Assembly (NCBI RefSeq): GCF_009828105.1
Contig: NZ_WTYQ01000003.1
Location: forward strand, 310,001-374,000
Source of the DNA: Altericroceibacterium indicum
GTDB taxonomy: Bacteria > Pseudomonadota > Alphaproteobacteria > Sphingomonadales > Sphingomonadaceae
Direction of reading: 5' to 3'
Length of the DNA stretch: 64,000 nt
Shown piece by piece: positions 35,476-45,219 of this stretch. How positions within the stretch are numbered: the first letter of the stretch is position 1; each line of letters opens with the position of its first letter. The translations under genes and the position numbers were made by a program. A model generated the notes under the pieces. It was given only the letters and a program-made list of their open reading frames with translations, was not told where the DNA came from and made no database searches.

Positions 35476-38400
35476 ATGGCAGAAGAGATCATCGGTAACG
35501 ATTCGCAAGCGCAACAGGAACTGACCCAGCAGCTTGTAAGGAGGATCGAAGCATCTCTCCTGCCCGATGAAAAAGGCCTTGCTGAAAATGACCTTCACAA
35601 GGCTGCAGCGTTCATTCTCGAAGCGGCTGAAACCCGCAAGAGCGGCACGCCTACGATCCTGATCCGCTCTACCACCGGCCCGCGCCGGTTCCTGCGTATC
35701 GCCTGCATCAATAAGGACATGCCTTTTCTGGTCGATTCCATCGCTGCAACCGTGGCGGAGTTCGATGTCCAGATTGATCGGCTGGTTCATCCTATCGTAT
35801 CTGTGGAACGCGACGATCAAGGGCGCCTCACCGGCATTGCGGAGCATGGTAGCGAGACCGGCTCTGATCAGGAATCGATGATCTATCTCGAAACGGGCCG
35901 GCTGGATGCCAGACAGCGGCGCGAATTATTTAACGCATTGGAAGTCACGCTAGCCGATGTTCGTGCCGCAGTGGCGGACTGGCCGGAAATGAGAACCCGG
36001 CTTCAGGAAGATGCGGACCAGTTGCAAGATAGCGAAGGCGCGGCCCTGCTGCGCTGGCTTGGTGATGGCATGATGACTCATCTTGGCCACATCACCCGCA
36101 ACCGCGCGGGCGAGCAGGTGGTTAATCTCGGGATCTGCCGGGAAAGTGCGAAGGACCTGCTATCAGATAAGGCATGGGACACGGCCTTTGCATGGTTTGA
36201 TGGCCATTTTGGCAAATCGGATAGTCATCAAGACCGTCTGCCCCTGATCGTGAAGGCCAACCGCGTCTCCCACGTTCATCGCCGCATACCGCTTGATCTG
36301 TTTGTCATGCCCGTGATGGAAGACGGCAAGGTCACAGCCATTTCTATCCATGCCGGGGTATGGACCAGTTCAGCACTTGCAACCCCGCCCAATGAAGTGC
36401 CGCGCCTGCGCCAGCAATTTGCTGCGATTATGGATAAGCTGCACCTGCAAGAGGCCAGCCATGACGCCAAATCGCTGACTCATGCGCTGACCACCCTGCC
36501 GCACGATATTATCATTGGCTTTTCGGATGATGACATCGCCCGCATTGCCACGCTGATGATGAGCCTGTCTGACCGCCCACGCCCGCGCCTAGCGCTGGTC
36601 ACCGCTCCATTGCAGCGCCATCTGTTCGGTTTCGTCTGGTTCCCGCGCGATATGCTGTCCACTTCGATGCGCCAGCAGATCGGACATATGCTGGAGGAAG
36701 AAACCGGTGCTTCGATTCTTGACTGGAGCCTTGCTGTCGAAGGCGGCAATCTGGTCATGCTGCGTTATGTTCTCGATTTCCGGGGCCACCTGAACACACC
36801 TGATGAAGCCGCCGTCAACGCGCGGCTGGTGGAAATGTTGCGCGGCTGGACCGAAGCTGTCGAGCATGAACTGGCGGACAATGAAGAACCCGGCCGGGCC
36901 GCAGCCCTCGCCACCCGCTACGCTGATGCCTTCCCACCATCCTATCGGACCGACTACGGCGCACGGGAAGCAGCACAGGATATTGAACGTGTCCGCCGCC
37001 TCACCAGTGGTGAAGACAATAATCCAGAAGGCCGCGATGCACGGCTCTATCGGATGGCTGGGGACGCGGAATGCGATCTGCGTCTGAAAGTCTATCAACT
37101 CGGTGGCTGGCTGCCGCTTTCTGACGCGGTGCCTGCATTGGAAAACTTCGGTTTTCGCGTGCTGGCGGAAATTCCCACGGAACTCGACAACGGCAAAATC
37201 GGCACGGTTCACGATTTCAAGCTTGGCCTGTTAGCAGGCGATAAAGCGGATCAATTGATGGAGCGAGCAGAGGAGATCGAAACTGCGATCACCGCTGTGC
37301 TCAACAATCTTGCGGAAAATGACGTGTTCAACCGCCTCGTGGTGGGCACTGCGCTGGCCGCAGAAGAAGTGAACTGGCTTCGCGCCTTCTATCGCTATCT
37401 GCGCCAATGCGGCGTGAGCTTTACAATTTATACGGTTGTGGATGCGCTGCGTGGCGCGCCAGATGTCACCCGTGCCCTCATCACACTGTTTCGCACCCGG
37501 CATGATCCCGCCTTTGATGGTGATCGTGCAACAGCAGCAGAAGAGGCAGATACGGCCATTCGTGCAGGCTTAGCCAATGTGGCTGCAATCAATGATGACC
37601 GTTTGCTGCGCCTTTACTGGGCCTGCATTCATGCCAGCCTGCGCACCAATGCCTTCGCTCTGGCAGCGCAGGAAGCTTTGGCCTTCAAATTCGATTCCGC
37701 TGAAGTGCCAGGTCTGCCCAAGCCGGTGCCATGGCGCGAAATCTTCGTCTATTCACGCCGGGTGGAGGGTATCCATTTGCGCGCAGGCGCCGTGGCCCGT
37801 GGCGGTCTTCGCTGGTCTGATCGTCGCGATGATTTCCGCACCGAAGTGCTCGGCCTGATGAAAGCGCAACGGGTGAAAAATGCTGTCATCGTGCCAACCG
37901 GCGCGAAGGGCGGGTTTTACCCCAAGCAATTGCCTGATCCAGCAACAGACCGGGAAGGTTGGGCAGCCGAAGGCCAGGCAAGCTACGAAATTTTCATTCG
38001 CACACTGCTTTCCATAACGGATAATATCGTAGGCGAAGCGGTCACTCATCCTGATGATGTTGTGATTCACGATGGGGAAGATCCCTATTTCGTGGTGGCC
38101 GCAGACAAGGGCACGGCGCGATTTTCCGATGTTGCCAATGGCATTGCAGAATCGCGCGATTTCTGGCTCGATGATGCCTTCGCCAGTGGCGGCTCGCATG
38201 GCTATGACCACAAGGCCATGGGCATCACCGCCAAGGGTGCATGGATTTCGGTGCAGCGCCACTTCCTTGAAATGGGTGTCGACGTGCAGACCGATTCGGT
38301 CCGTGTGATCGGCTGCGGCGATATGTCAGGCGATGTGTTCGGCAATGGCATGTTGCTTTCCAAAGCGATCAAGCTGGTTGCCGCCTTCGACCATCGCCAC

Positions 38401-40191
38401 ATCTTCCTCGATCCCGATCCCGATCCGGCGAAAAGCTGGAATGAACGCAAGCGCCTGTTCGATCTGCCCCGGTCAAGCTGGGCGGATTATAGCAAGGAAT
38501 TGCTGTCTAAAGGCGGCGGGATCTTCCCGCGCAGCATGAAGCGTATTCCGCTGTCCGAAGAAGTGCGTGCGATGCTCGGCACGGAAGAAACCGAACTCGA
38601 TCCGGACACCCTGATTTCCACCATTCTGAAGTCGCAGGTCGATCTCTTGTGGTTTGGCGGCATCGGAACTTACATCAAGGCCGAGCGGGAAAACAACGTG
38701 CAGGTTGGTGACCCCACCAATGATTCCCTGCGTGTCGACGCGCAAGACATGCAGGTTAAAGTGATTGGTGAGGGTGCCAATCTGGGCGTTACCCAGGCCG
38801 GGCGTATCGAATTTGCGCTGAATGGCGGCCGGATCAATACCGATTTCATCGACAATTCTGCCGGGGTTGATTGCTCGGACAATGAAGTAAACATCAAGAT
38901 CGCACTGGCCGCAGCCGTGCGTTCGGGCATGCTCGACAAGGACAAGCGCAATGTTCTCCTCGCCAGTATGACCGACGAGGTTTCCGATCTTGTGCTGGAA
39001 GATAACCGCTTGCAGGCGCTGGCCTTGTCCATCGCGGAAATCGGCGGTGCAAAAGCTGTTCCGGCACTCACCAGCCTGATCGACACACTGGAGGAGGTTG
39101 GCGAACTCGACCGTAAAACCGAAGGGCTGGCTGACAATGATGCTCTTTCGCGCCGGGCCGGTGATGGTCACGGGCTGACTCGCCCTGAACTCGCGATCTT
39201 GCTGTCAAATTCCAAGCTGGTGATGCAGGCAGCGATTGAAGAATGTGAATTGGGCCGTGATGACGCCCTGATTCCTCTGCTTCTGGCAGATTTCCCGCAA
39301 GAAATGCGCGAAACCTACCGCCAGCAAATCCTCGACCACCCGTTGCGCAAGGAAATCGTGGCAACGATCATTGCCAATCAGATTATCAACCGTATGGGGC
39401 CGGTTCACCCGTTTGAACTGGCAGAAGAAGAAGGCGCAAGCCTCGATCAGGTTGCCGCAGCCTTCTGCGCCTCAGCTCGCCTCCTCAAGATGGAAGAGAG
39501 CTGGTCCGCACTGGAAAAGGCAGACATGCCCGAAAGTGCGCGGCTCATGCTGTTCGATTGGAGCGCTCAGGCATTACGCAGCCATATGGCGGACTTGTTG
39601 CGGGTAACGGGCGGCAACATTGCCGTTGGGCCGCTGGTTGATAGCCTGCAGGCAGATATCGACATTTTGCGCCGCGAAGTGGACGGTTTGCTGGCATCTG
39701 AAGGCCGCGATCATGCCCGCCGGATGATTGATGAAATGCGCGAAGCCGGGGCACCTGAAGGGTTTGCGCTTGATGTCGCGCGGCTGTTCAAGATCGATGG
39801 GGCAATCGGCCTGTCGAGCCTTGCAATGGATACAGGGGTAAGCGTCACCTGCCTTGCCGATGCCTTTGTCGATCTGGGCCATCAGATGGGCATAGACTGG
39901 GCACAATCGCGCGCAGCGGTCATGAACCCGTCCGATCCATGGGAACGCTTGCTGGTTGCCGGGCTTGCGCGTGATTTCCAGCAGATGCGGCTGGATTTCC
40001 TACGCAGCTTTGCCAAGCGGCATGACCTGCAGGCAACAGCCGATACCGCCATCGCCCAATGGGTCGATAATCATGAGGCTGCGCTCAAGCGTTTCCGCCA
40101 TGTCATTGCCAGGGCGCAGAGTTCGGCATCCATTGCCCCGTCCATGTTGGCGCAAATTGCAACGCAGGCCCGCAATATTTTGCAGCGTTGA
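35476..40191 (+). CDS. gdhB: NAD-specific glutamate dehydrogenase, large (180-kDa) type
   Basis: Deaminates glutamate to 2-oxoglutarate with NAD. At 1571 residues it belongs to the large GDH class found in Proteobacteria and Actinobacteria. The first about 700 residues are ACT-like regulatory segments (FLRIACINKDMPFLVDSIAA; FTIYTVVDALRGAPDV). The catalytic core includes RGGLRWSDRRDDFRTEVLGL, catalytic Lys in VPTGAKGGFYPK near residue 810, GCGDMSGDVFGNGMLLSKAI (dinucleotide fold) and GEGANLGVTQAGRIEFAL. A helical C-terminal region completes it. AGAAGGA precedes the ATG. It would link amino-acid breakdown to the citric acid cycle; GlnE and Ald elsewhere in the window fit this. Confidence 0.97.
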   Translation: MAEEIIGNDSQAQQELTQQLVRRIEASLLPDEKGLAENDLHKAAAFILEAAETRKSGTPTILIRSTTGPRRFLRIACINKDMPFLVDSIAATVAEFDVQIDRLVHPIVSVERDDQGRLTGIAEHGSETGSDQESMIYLETGRLDARQRRELFNALEVTLADVRAAVADWPEMRTRLQEDADQLQDSEGAALLRWLGDGMMTHLGHITRNRAGEQVVNLGICRESAKDLLSDKAWDTAFAWFDGHFGKSDSHQDRLPLIVKANRVSHVHRRIPLDLFVMPVMEDGKVTAISIHAGVWTSSALATPPNEVPRLRQQFAAIMDKLHLQEASHDAKSLTHALTTLPHDIIIGFSDDDIARIATLMMSLSDRPRPRLALVTAPLQRHLFGFVWFPRDMLSTSMRQQIGHMLEEETGASILDWSLAVEGGNLVMLRYVLDFRGHLNTPDEAAVNARLVEMLRGWTEAVEHELADNEEPGRAAALATRYADAFPPSYRTDYGAREAAQDIERVRRLTSGEDNNPEGRDARLYRMAGDAECDLRLKVYQLGGWLPLSDAVPALENFGFRVLAEIPTELDNGKIGTVHDFKLGLLAGDKADQLMERAEEIETAITAVLNNLAENDVFNRLVVGTALAAEEVNWLRAFYRYLRQCGVSFTIYTVVDALRGAPDVTRALITLFRTRHDPAFDGDRATAAEEADTAIRAGLANVAAINDDRLLRLYWACIHASLRTNAFALAAQEALAFKFDSAEVPGLPKPVPWREIFVYSRRVEGIHLRAGAVARGGLRWSDRRDDFRTEVLGLMKAQRVKNAVIVPTGAKGGFYPKQLPDPATDREGWAAEGQASYEIFIRTLLSITDNIVGEAVTHPDDVVIHDGEDPYFVVAADKGTARFSDVANGIAESRDFWLDDAFASGGSHGYDHKAMGITAKGAWISVQRHFLEMGVDVQTDSVRVIGCGDMSGDVFGNGMLLSKAIKLVAAFDHRHIFLDPDPDPAKSWNERKRLFDLPRSSWADYSKELLSKGGGIFPRSMKRIPLSEEVRAMLGTEETELDPDTLISTILKSQVDLLWFGGIGTYIKAERENNVQVGDPTNDSLRVDAQDMQVKVIGEGANLGVTQAGRIEFALNGGRINTDFIDNSAGVDCSDNEVNIKIALAAAVRSGMLDKDKRNVLLASMTDEVSDLVLEDNRLQALALSIAEIGGAKAVPALTSLIDTLEEVGELDRKTEGLADNDALSRRAGDGHGLTRPELAILLSNSKLVMQAAIEECELGRDDALIPLLLADFPQEMRETYRQQILDHPLRKEIVATIIANQIINRMGPVHPFELAEEEGASLDQVAAAFCASARLLKMEESWSALEKADMPESARLMLFDWSAQALRSHMADLLRVTGGNIAVGPLVDSLQADIDILRREVDGLLASEGRDHARRMIDEMREAGAPEGFALDVARLFKIDGAIGLSSLAMDTGVSVTCLADAFVDLGHQMGIDWAQSRAAVMNPSDPWERLLVAGLARDFQQMRLDFLRSFAKRHDLQATADTAIAQWVDNHEAALKRFRHVIARAQSSASIAPSMLAQIATQARNILQR

Positions 40192-40232
40192 TACGCTTGA
40201 CCTGACCCCATATTCTTAGCAAGCACTCATCT

Positions 40233-41459
40233 ATGATCGAAACTGATGTGGCTATCGCAGGTGCAGGGCATGGCGGCGCACAAGCCGCCATCGCTCTCAG
40301 ACAACAGGGCTTTGAAGGCCGTATCCTCTTAATTGGGCGGGAATCTCACCTGCCCTATGAGCGGCCTCCTTTGTCCAAGGAATATCTCGCCAGAGACAAA
40401 CCTTTTGAACGGATCATGATTCGTCCGGAGAAATTCTGGGCCGATAAGAACATTGATCTCCGGCTTGGCACGGCTGTTACGGATATCGATCCAAGGGCCA
40501 GAGAAGTGAAGCTGACGGATGGTGAAACCGTCCGCTATGGCTCACTGATCTGGTCTGCCGGGGGGGATGCAAGGCAATTATCCTGTTCAGGGGTGACTCT
40601 TGCCGGGGTTCACTCTGTCCGCAACAGACCGGATGTGGACCGGATCATGGCCGAGCTGGATGCAGGCGCGAAGAAGGTCGTCGTTATCGGCGGCGGATAT
40701 ATCGGCCTTGAAGCGGCGGCAGTGATGACCAAGCTTGGTTGCTCTGTCACCTTGCTGGAAGCGCAGGACAGACTGCTTGCCCGCGTGGCCGGCGAAGACC
40801 TGTCCCGCTTCTATGAAAAAGAACATCGTGAACACGGAGTCGATATTCATCTCGAAGCCAAGGTTGATTGCCTTGAAGGCGATGGAGAGAAGGTCACAGG
40901 CGTCAAAATGCACGATGGCAGTGTGTTGCCGTGCGATATGGTCATTGTCGGTATCGGCATTGTGCCCGCCGTAGGGCCGCTGATCGCAGCCGGTGCAGCA
41001 GGCGCCAATGGCGTTGATGTGGATGAATATTGCCGCACCAGCCTGCCTGACGTTTATGCCATTGGAGATTGTGCAGCGCACGGTAACCCTTACGCTAATG
41101 GCGCAGTGATCCGGTTGGAATCCGTCCAGAATGCCAATGATATGGCCACTACGGCCGCCAAGGATATTTGCGGCAACTCTGAGAGCTACAACGCTCTGCC
41201 GTGGTTCTGGTCCAATCAATATGATCTGAAATTGCAAACCGCGGGCCTCAGTTTCGATCATGACACGACAGTGCTGCGCGGTGATCCTGACAGTCGCAAA
41301 TTCTCGGTGCTTTATTTACGCGATGGGCGGGTTATCGCCGTGGATGCGGTCAATAATACCAAGGATTATGTGCAAGGCCGAAAGCTGATCGAAGCACGTA
41401 TTCCGGTCAGCCCGGATACCCTGATGGATACGGAAATACCGCTTAAGGACCTGCTGTAA
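40233..41459 (+). CDS. NAD(P)H-dependent FAD oxidoreductase, ferredoxin/rubredoxin-reductase type
   Basis: A 408-residue two-dinucleotide-fold flavoprotein. The FAD site is [20 protein letters not shown] with the following [13 protein letters not shown]; the NAD(P) site is [20 protein letters not shown]; the second FAD contact is [17 protein letters not shown]-terminal reductase domain ([20 protein letters not shown]) is of the type found in ferredoxin reductases that feed P450s and dioxygenases. No ferredoxin or P450 is adjacent. It follows the GDH gene by 41 bp on the same strand. The start ATG at 40233 lacks a clear ribosome-binding site. Confidence 0.92.
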   Translation: MIETDVAIAGAGHGGAQAAIALRQQGFEGRILLIGRESHLPYERPPLSKEYLARDKPFERIMIRPEKFWADKNIDLRLGTAVTDIDPRAREVKLTDGETVRYGSLIWSAGGDARQLSCSGVTLAGVHSVRNRPDVDRIMAELDAGAKKVVVIGGGYIGLEAAAVMTKLGCSVTLLEAQDRLLARVAGEDLSRFYEKEHREHGVDIHLEAKVDCLEGDGEKVTGVKMHDGSVLPCDMVIVGIGIVPAVGPLIAAGAAGANGVDVDEYCRTSLPDVYAIGDCAAHGNPYANGAVIRLESVQNANDMATTAAKDICGNSESYNALPWFWSNQYDLKLQTAGLSFDHDTTVLRGDPDSRKFSVLYLRDGRVIAVDAVNNTKDYVQGRKLIEARIPVSPDTLMDTEIPLKDLL

Positions 41460-41477
41460 GACGCGGGCTACTTTACG

Positions 41478-41532
41478 GGATACTATCAGCCTGAGCAAAT
41501 CGCTTGCCTGATTGCTCAGGCTGATAGTATCC
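41478..41532. repeat. Perfect 21-bp inverted repeat before ABC transporter genes
   Basis: The left arm (41478-41498, starts GGATACTATCAGCC) and right arm (41512-41532, ends GGCTGATAGTATCC) are exact reverse complements, with a 13-nt loop. The right arm ends seven bases before the ATG at 41540. No T run follows on the plus strand, so it is not a usual terminator. As RNA it would form a very stable stem right at the start region. Confidence 0.95.
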
Positions 41533-41539
41533 AAACGAT

Positions 41540-42523
41540 ATGAAGCATTTGCCCGATTCAGCCATCGGAGCCGGCATTTCCTCGCATGGGCTGGCGATTG
41601 AGGCGCGTGGCCTTGTCAAACGCTTTGATGGGACGCTGGCCGTAGACGGGGTTGATCTCTTCGTTCCTGAAGGGGCAATATACGGCGTTCTAGGCCCTAA
41701 TGGCGCGGGCAAAACCACCACCTTGCGCATGTTGCTTGGCATCATCGAACCCGATGAAGGCGAAAGACGTATTCTAGGGCACAGCCGGCCACAAGATATC
41801 GCCAAAGTCATCGGTTATCTGCCGGAAGAACGCGGCCTTTATCCTTCCATGAAAGCCTATGAAGCGATTGCATTTATGGGAGCATTGCGCGGGCTTCCCA
41901 TCGCTGAGGGTCGCCGCCGCGCCCGGATCATGCTGGAAGAAAACGGCTTGGAACATGCCATGGAACGGCAGATCCGGCAGCTTTCGAAAGGCATGGCGCA
42001 AACAGTTCAACTATTGGGCACGCTGGTGCATAATCCGCGACTGGTCGTGCTGGATGAACCTTTTTCGGGTCTTGATGCGCTTAACCAAGGAAAGCTGGAA
42101 ATTCTGATCCGGTCACTGGCGGATAAGGGCACCACAGTGATCTTTTCTACCCATGTCATTTCCCATGCCGAACGATTGTGTGAAAACATTGCCATCATCG
42201 CCGGAGGCAAGGTGCCCTATGCCGGGAATGTCGATACAGCGCGTGATCGTATTCCGGCACAGGTTCGCCTGGAAACCCGCAATACGGACGGGCCATGGCA
42301 GGCAGCACTGCCAGCTAACACGCAGAAGGAAGGCAATGTCTGGACCTTCCCCCTGCCTGATAATGGGGTTGAACCCTTATTGCGCGCACTGATTGAAGGC
42401 GATGCAGGGATTCTTTCCCTCTCCATTGAACGCGCCGGGCTCCACGATGCCTTTGTCGCCATTGCTGGAGAGACAGCCGCATCGCAGCTCAAAAGTGACA
42501 CGGCTGTGGAGATGGATGAATGA
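41540..42523 (+). CDS. ABC transporter ATP-binding protein (NatA-type)
   Basis: ATPase of a two-gene export system. The 327 residues include Walker A GPNGAGKTTTLRM near residue 55, Q-loop region GYLPEERGLYPSM, signature QLSKGMAQTVQ (the LSKGM variant usual in this subfamily), Walker B LVVLDEPFSGLD and H-loop STHVISHAERL. A C-terminal domain of about 90 residues (after residue 235) is typical of NatA/YhaQ proteins. The ATG at 41540 has no visible Shine-Dalgarno because a large inverted repeat occupies that position. It overlaps the permease gene by four bases. Confidence 0.93.
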   Translation: MKHLPDSAIGAGISSHGLAIEARGLVKRFDGTLAVDGVDLFVPEGAIYGVLGPNGAGKTTTLRMLLGIIEPDEGERRILGHSRPQDIAKVIGYLPEERGLYPSMKAYEAIAFMGALRGLPIAEGRRRARIMLEENGLEHAMERQIRQLSKGMAQTVQLLGTLVHNPRLVVLDEPFSGLDALNQGKLEILIRSLADKGTTVIFSTHVISHAERLCENIAIIAGGKVPYAGNVDTARDRIPAQVRLETRNTDGPWQAALPANTQKEGNVWTFPLPDNGVEPLLRALIEGDAGILSLSIERAGLHDAFVAIAGETAASQLKSDTAVEMDE

Positions 42524-43785
42524 GTGAAAGCGGCACGTCCTTAGGTCGCCTCTCAATCTGGCAAGCCGCTTTGGTCATTGCCCGGCGAGATTTCACCGCG
42601 ATTCTGTTCAGCCGCGCCTTTCTCTTTTTTCTGCTGGGGCCCCTCTTTCCGCTGGCGATCGGGGTTCTGGCAGGGGGCATTGGTGGCAATATTGCCAATT
42701 CGGATGGCCCGGAAACCATTGCCATTGCGATGAGCGCTCAGGATACGGCGCACATTCTGGCTGCACGCAAGAATCTGGAACCTGTGATTGCCCGGGATTT
42801 ACCCAAGCTGGAATCCTTGCCTGCAAGCTCGATGGAGCCCCCTTTCGATCCGGTCCATTTTTTGGCCACGGATAAGCGGCAATTTGCCGCCGTCCTTTCC
42901 GGAAGCACTGAAAAGCCAGTGCTAACCGCCACATCAGAACGGCTTCAACAATGGCATGGGGTCGTAGGGCTCATATGCGCTGCGGCAATGTCTGGAAACT
43001 CTCTGGCCATCCCGCATGTTGCTGAACAACATCTCGCCTCAAGCAGCCTCAGCCAAAAACGCGGGCGCGCGATCACTGCCAAGGGCGCGCAAGCCATCAT
43101 GTTCCTCCTGATCATGCTGCTGGCGGGCATGGTGCTTTCCAATCTCGTAGAGGAGAAAGGCAATAAGATCATTGAGATTCTGGCTGCTGCCATCCCGATT
43201 GACGCAGTGTTTCTTGGCAAACTCTTTGCGATGCTCGGAATATCGGTTTTAGGGATTACCGTCTGGGGAAGTGTGGCCATACTCGGTATCGGTATTGCCG
43301 GAATCTCTCCATCTGACATTCCCACACCTGCCGTCGGCTGGCCGGTCTTTCTCCTTCTGGGCACCATATATTTCGCGATGGGCTACCTGCTGCTTGGATC
43401 AATCTTCCTTGCAATAGGATCACTCGCCAGCACCGTGCGTGAAGTTCAGACTCTGTCCATGCCGGTCACGATGTTTCAGGTTCTGGTGTTCTTTCTGGCC
43501 AGTCAGGCAAGTGACAAAGCTGGAAGCGCGCTGGAATGGCTGGCGATCATTTTCCCGCTGTCATCCCCTTTCACCATGCTGGCGCGGGCAGCAACGGATG
43601 GGCATTTATGGCCCCATATCGCTGCACTGGCCTGGCAAATCACCTGCGTCGCGGTGTTTATCAAAGTGGGGGCAAAGCTGTTCCGCCAGCGCGTGATGAA
43701 AACCGGTAAGCTATCACCTCGTAAACGCAGATTCTTTGGCGCAGGATCGCTCTTGTTCAGGAACAGTTCTGCCCGGCATCGGTAA
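42520..43785 (+). CDS. ABC transporter permease (NatB/YhaP type)
   Basis: A 421-residue ABC-2 permease. One membrane helix lies near residues 32-58 (AFLFFLLGPLFPLAIGVLAG), then a large external domain of about 130 residues, then five or six helices from about residue 190 (IMFLLIMLLAGMVLSNL, LGISVLGITVWGSVAILGIG, WPVFLLLGTIYFAMGYLLLG). EEKGNKIIEIL after helix two is the hallmark of the NatB/YhaP group. The substrate is not known (Na+ or a drug in relatives). It starts within the ATPase stop, showing translational coupling, and msrB follows 10 bp later. Confidence 0.9.
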   Translation: MSESGTSLGRLSIWQAALVIARRDFTAILFSRAFLFFLLGPLFPLAIGVLAGGIGGNIANSDGPETIAIAMSAQDTAHILAARKNLEPVIARDLPKLESLPASSMEPPFDPVHFLATDKRQFAAVLSGSTEKPVLTATSERLQQWHGVVGLICAAAMSGNSLAIPHVAEQHLASSSLSQKRGRAITAKGAQAIMFLLIMLLAGMVLSNLVEEKGNKIIEILAAAIPIDAVFLGKLFAMLGISVLGITVWGSVAILGIGIAGISPSDIPTPAVGWPVFLLLGTIYFAMGYLLLGSIFLAIGSLASTVREVQTLSMPVTMFQVLVFFLASQASDKAGSALEWLAIIFPLSSPFTMLARAATDGHLWPHIAALAWQITCVAVFIKVGAKLFRQRVMKTGKLSPRKRRFFGAGSLLFRNSSARHR

Positions 43786-43795
43786 ATTCGATAGA

Positions 43796-44287
43796 ATGCA
43801 AAGCTCTTCTCTTCATAGACGTAGCCTGTTGGCATGGCTGGGCAGCGCGGGCTGTTATGCGGCGCTCACTGCCTGCGGCAGCAAGGCGGAGGCCAAGACC
43901 TACCCCTTCTCACTCAGTGACGCGCAATGGAAAGCCAGATTGACGCCTGCGCAATATCGTATCTTGCGCAGACAGGGCACAGAACGTCCCTACAGCTCCC
44001 CCCTGAATGATGAAAAGCGCAAAGGCATCTTCCGCTGTGCCGGGTGCAAGAATCATCTCTTCTCATCCCGCACCAAATTTGACAGCGGGACTGGCTGGCC
44101 AAGCTTCTGGGAGCCACTCCCGGGAAAAGTAGAAATTTCGCGCGATTTTGCCCTGGGCTACCCTCGCAATGAAGTGCATTGCGCAAACTGCGGCGGCCAT
44201 CTGGGCCATGTGTTCAATGACGGGCCAAAGCCCACCGGCAAACGCTATTGCATGAATGGCGCTGCAATGACCTTCCTGCCTGCCTGA
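43796..44287 (+). CDS. msrB: Peptide-methionine (R)-S-oxide reductase, exported lipoprotein form
   Basis: Reduces methionine-R-sulfoxide in proteins. The 163-residue form from the ATG at 43796 begins with HRRSLLAWLGSAGCYAALTAC: twin Arg followed by a hydrophobic stretch and lipobox LTAC, so Tat export and lipidation are likely. The enzyme domain has zinc pairs CAGC and CANC, FDSGTGWPSFWEP, and catalytic Cys in GKRYCMNGAAMTF. Normal MsrB is cytoplasmic; here it should act in the periplasm. It is only 10 bp from the ABC permease stop and is probably co-transcribed. An exported MsrA is encoded at about 56.5 kb. Confidence 0.92.
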   Translation: MQSSSLHRRSLLAWLGSAGCYAALTACGSKAEAKTYPFSLSDAQWKARLTPAQYRILRRQGTERPYSSPLNDEKRKGIFRCAGCKNHLFSSRTKFDSGTGWPSFWEPLPGKVEISRDFALGYPRNEVHCANCGGHLGHVFNDGPKPTGKRYCMNGAAMTFLPA

Positions 44288-44312
44288 ACTTTAGCATTCC
44301 CGGAGATCCGGA

Positions 44313-44963
44313 TTATCTGTTCGAATCAGCTTGCGGATGGTGCAAAGCCTCATCGTGATTGATCGCCGCCACTATCGTTGCAAGCTCGGCAAAGGCGAGC
44401 GTGCGGCCAAAACAGACGCCGTAATGAGGCTCTTTACGCCACCGGACAGTGCATTTGATCTCTGACAGATAGTCGAAATACAAATCAATCCGCTCATCCA
44501 TCGCCAGAAACTCATCACAGATGATGCACGCGCCTTGCTGAGAAAGGTTAACCAGCCTCACCCGGATCGTATGCCCCAGATGCACAATATAGGCATCATG
44601 CGACAAGTTGACGCGCAGCCCGCGTTTCGGATGATCTTTATGGCTTGAAATGATCGCCTTTACATCGATGGGTTTGAGAAAGCGAAAGCCCGCACAATTA
44701 CCTTCAGTCCATACTGGTTCAATGTCAAAGCAATCGCCATCGGGCATTTCCAGACATATGGTCTTACTGGCCGGGAGGGGGTGAAACAGCCGCAAGCGGA
44801 CACCGGTATCTGAGATATCACGCAGGACACACACATATTCACCACTATCGAGGCGTATCTTCGCAGTGCGGATGATCAAGGTGGAGCGCAGCGCAGCACG
44901 CCTCTCTGCTTGCCCATCGATGTCGACTGAACGCCCTTTGAAGTCCTCTGGCCTTTCTCGCAC
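44313..44963 (-). CDS. Protein with two PilZ (c-di-GMP-binding) domains
   Basis: A 216-residue cytoplasmic protein starting at a GTG (44963). Two PilZ domains stand in tandem: residues about 20-100 with RRAALR and DISDTGVRLRL, and about 112-195 with KRGLR and NLSQQGACII. Each retains the RxxxR-like and D/NxSxxG elements that bind cyclic di-GMP, though the second Arg motif is shortened. No effector domain is attached, so it may act by protein contact, for instance on motility or surface polysaccharide. It is convergent with msrB and single. Confidence 0.8.
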   Translation of the reverse strand: MRERPEDFKGRSVDIDGQAERRAALRSTLIIRTAKIRLDSGEYVCVLRDISDTGVRLRLFHPLPASKTICLEMPDGDCFDIEPVWTEGNCAGFRFLKPIDVKAIISSHKDHPKRGLRVNLSHDAYIVHLGHTIRVRLVNLSQQGACIICDEFLAMDERIDLYFDYLSEIKCTVRWRKEPHYGVCFGRTLAFAELATIVAAINHDEALHHPQADSNR

Positions 44964-45042
44964 AGCACACCCCCACTCAAAACAACAAACCTCTCAATTT
45001 GTGCTCATACTGATCACAAAGTTAGCAGGCTTATGTTAATGA

Positions 45043-45058
45043 TCGATCAACTGATCGA
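45043..45058. promoter_or_regulatory. Palindrome upstream of PilZ gene
   Basis: TCGATCA-AC-TGATCGA, a perfect 7-bp inverted repeat 80 bp before the PilZ start, in the 171 bp between that gene and the tRNA. Candidate operator only. Confidence 0.3.
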
Positions 45059-45134
45059 AGATGATCCTGTTCCGGCAGAGAGCATTAGCGCAGGTTTAGA
45101 CCATTCATCGGGCTAAGTGGCGAACAGCTGGAAA

Positions 45135-45219
45135 TGGTGCGGGCGGCGGGACTCGAACCCGCACGAGCAAAGCTCAGGGGATTTTAAGTCCCCGGCGTCT
45201 ACCATTCCGCCACGCCCGC
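45135..45219 (-). tRNA. tRNA-Leu (anticodon UAA)
   Basis: On the minus strand: acceptor stem GCGGGCG pairs with CGCCCGC, D-arm region GGAATGGTAGACGC, anticodon loop CTTAAAA with anticodon TAA between GGGGA and TCCCC, a long variable arm (class II), GGTTCGAGTCC T-loop and an encoded CCA end (45137-45135). It reads UUA codons. Confidence 0.95.

Noticed and set aside
45135-45219. tRNA-Leu as an integration site
   Set aside because: No integrase next to it and no direct repeat of its 3' end was noticed on either side.
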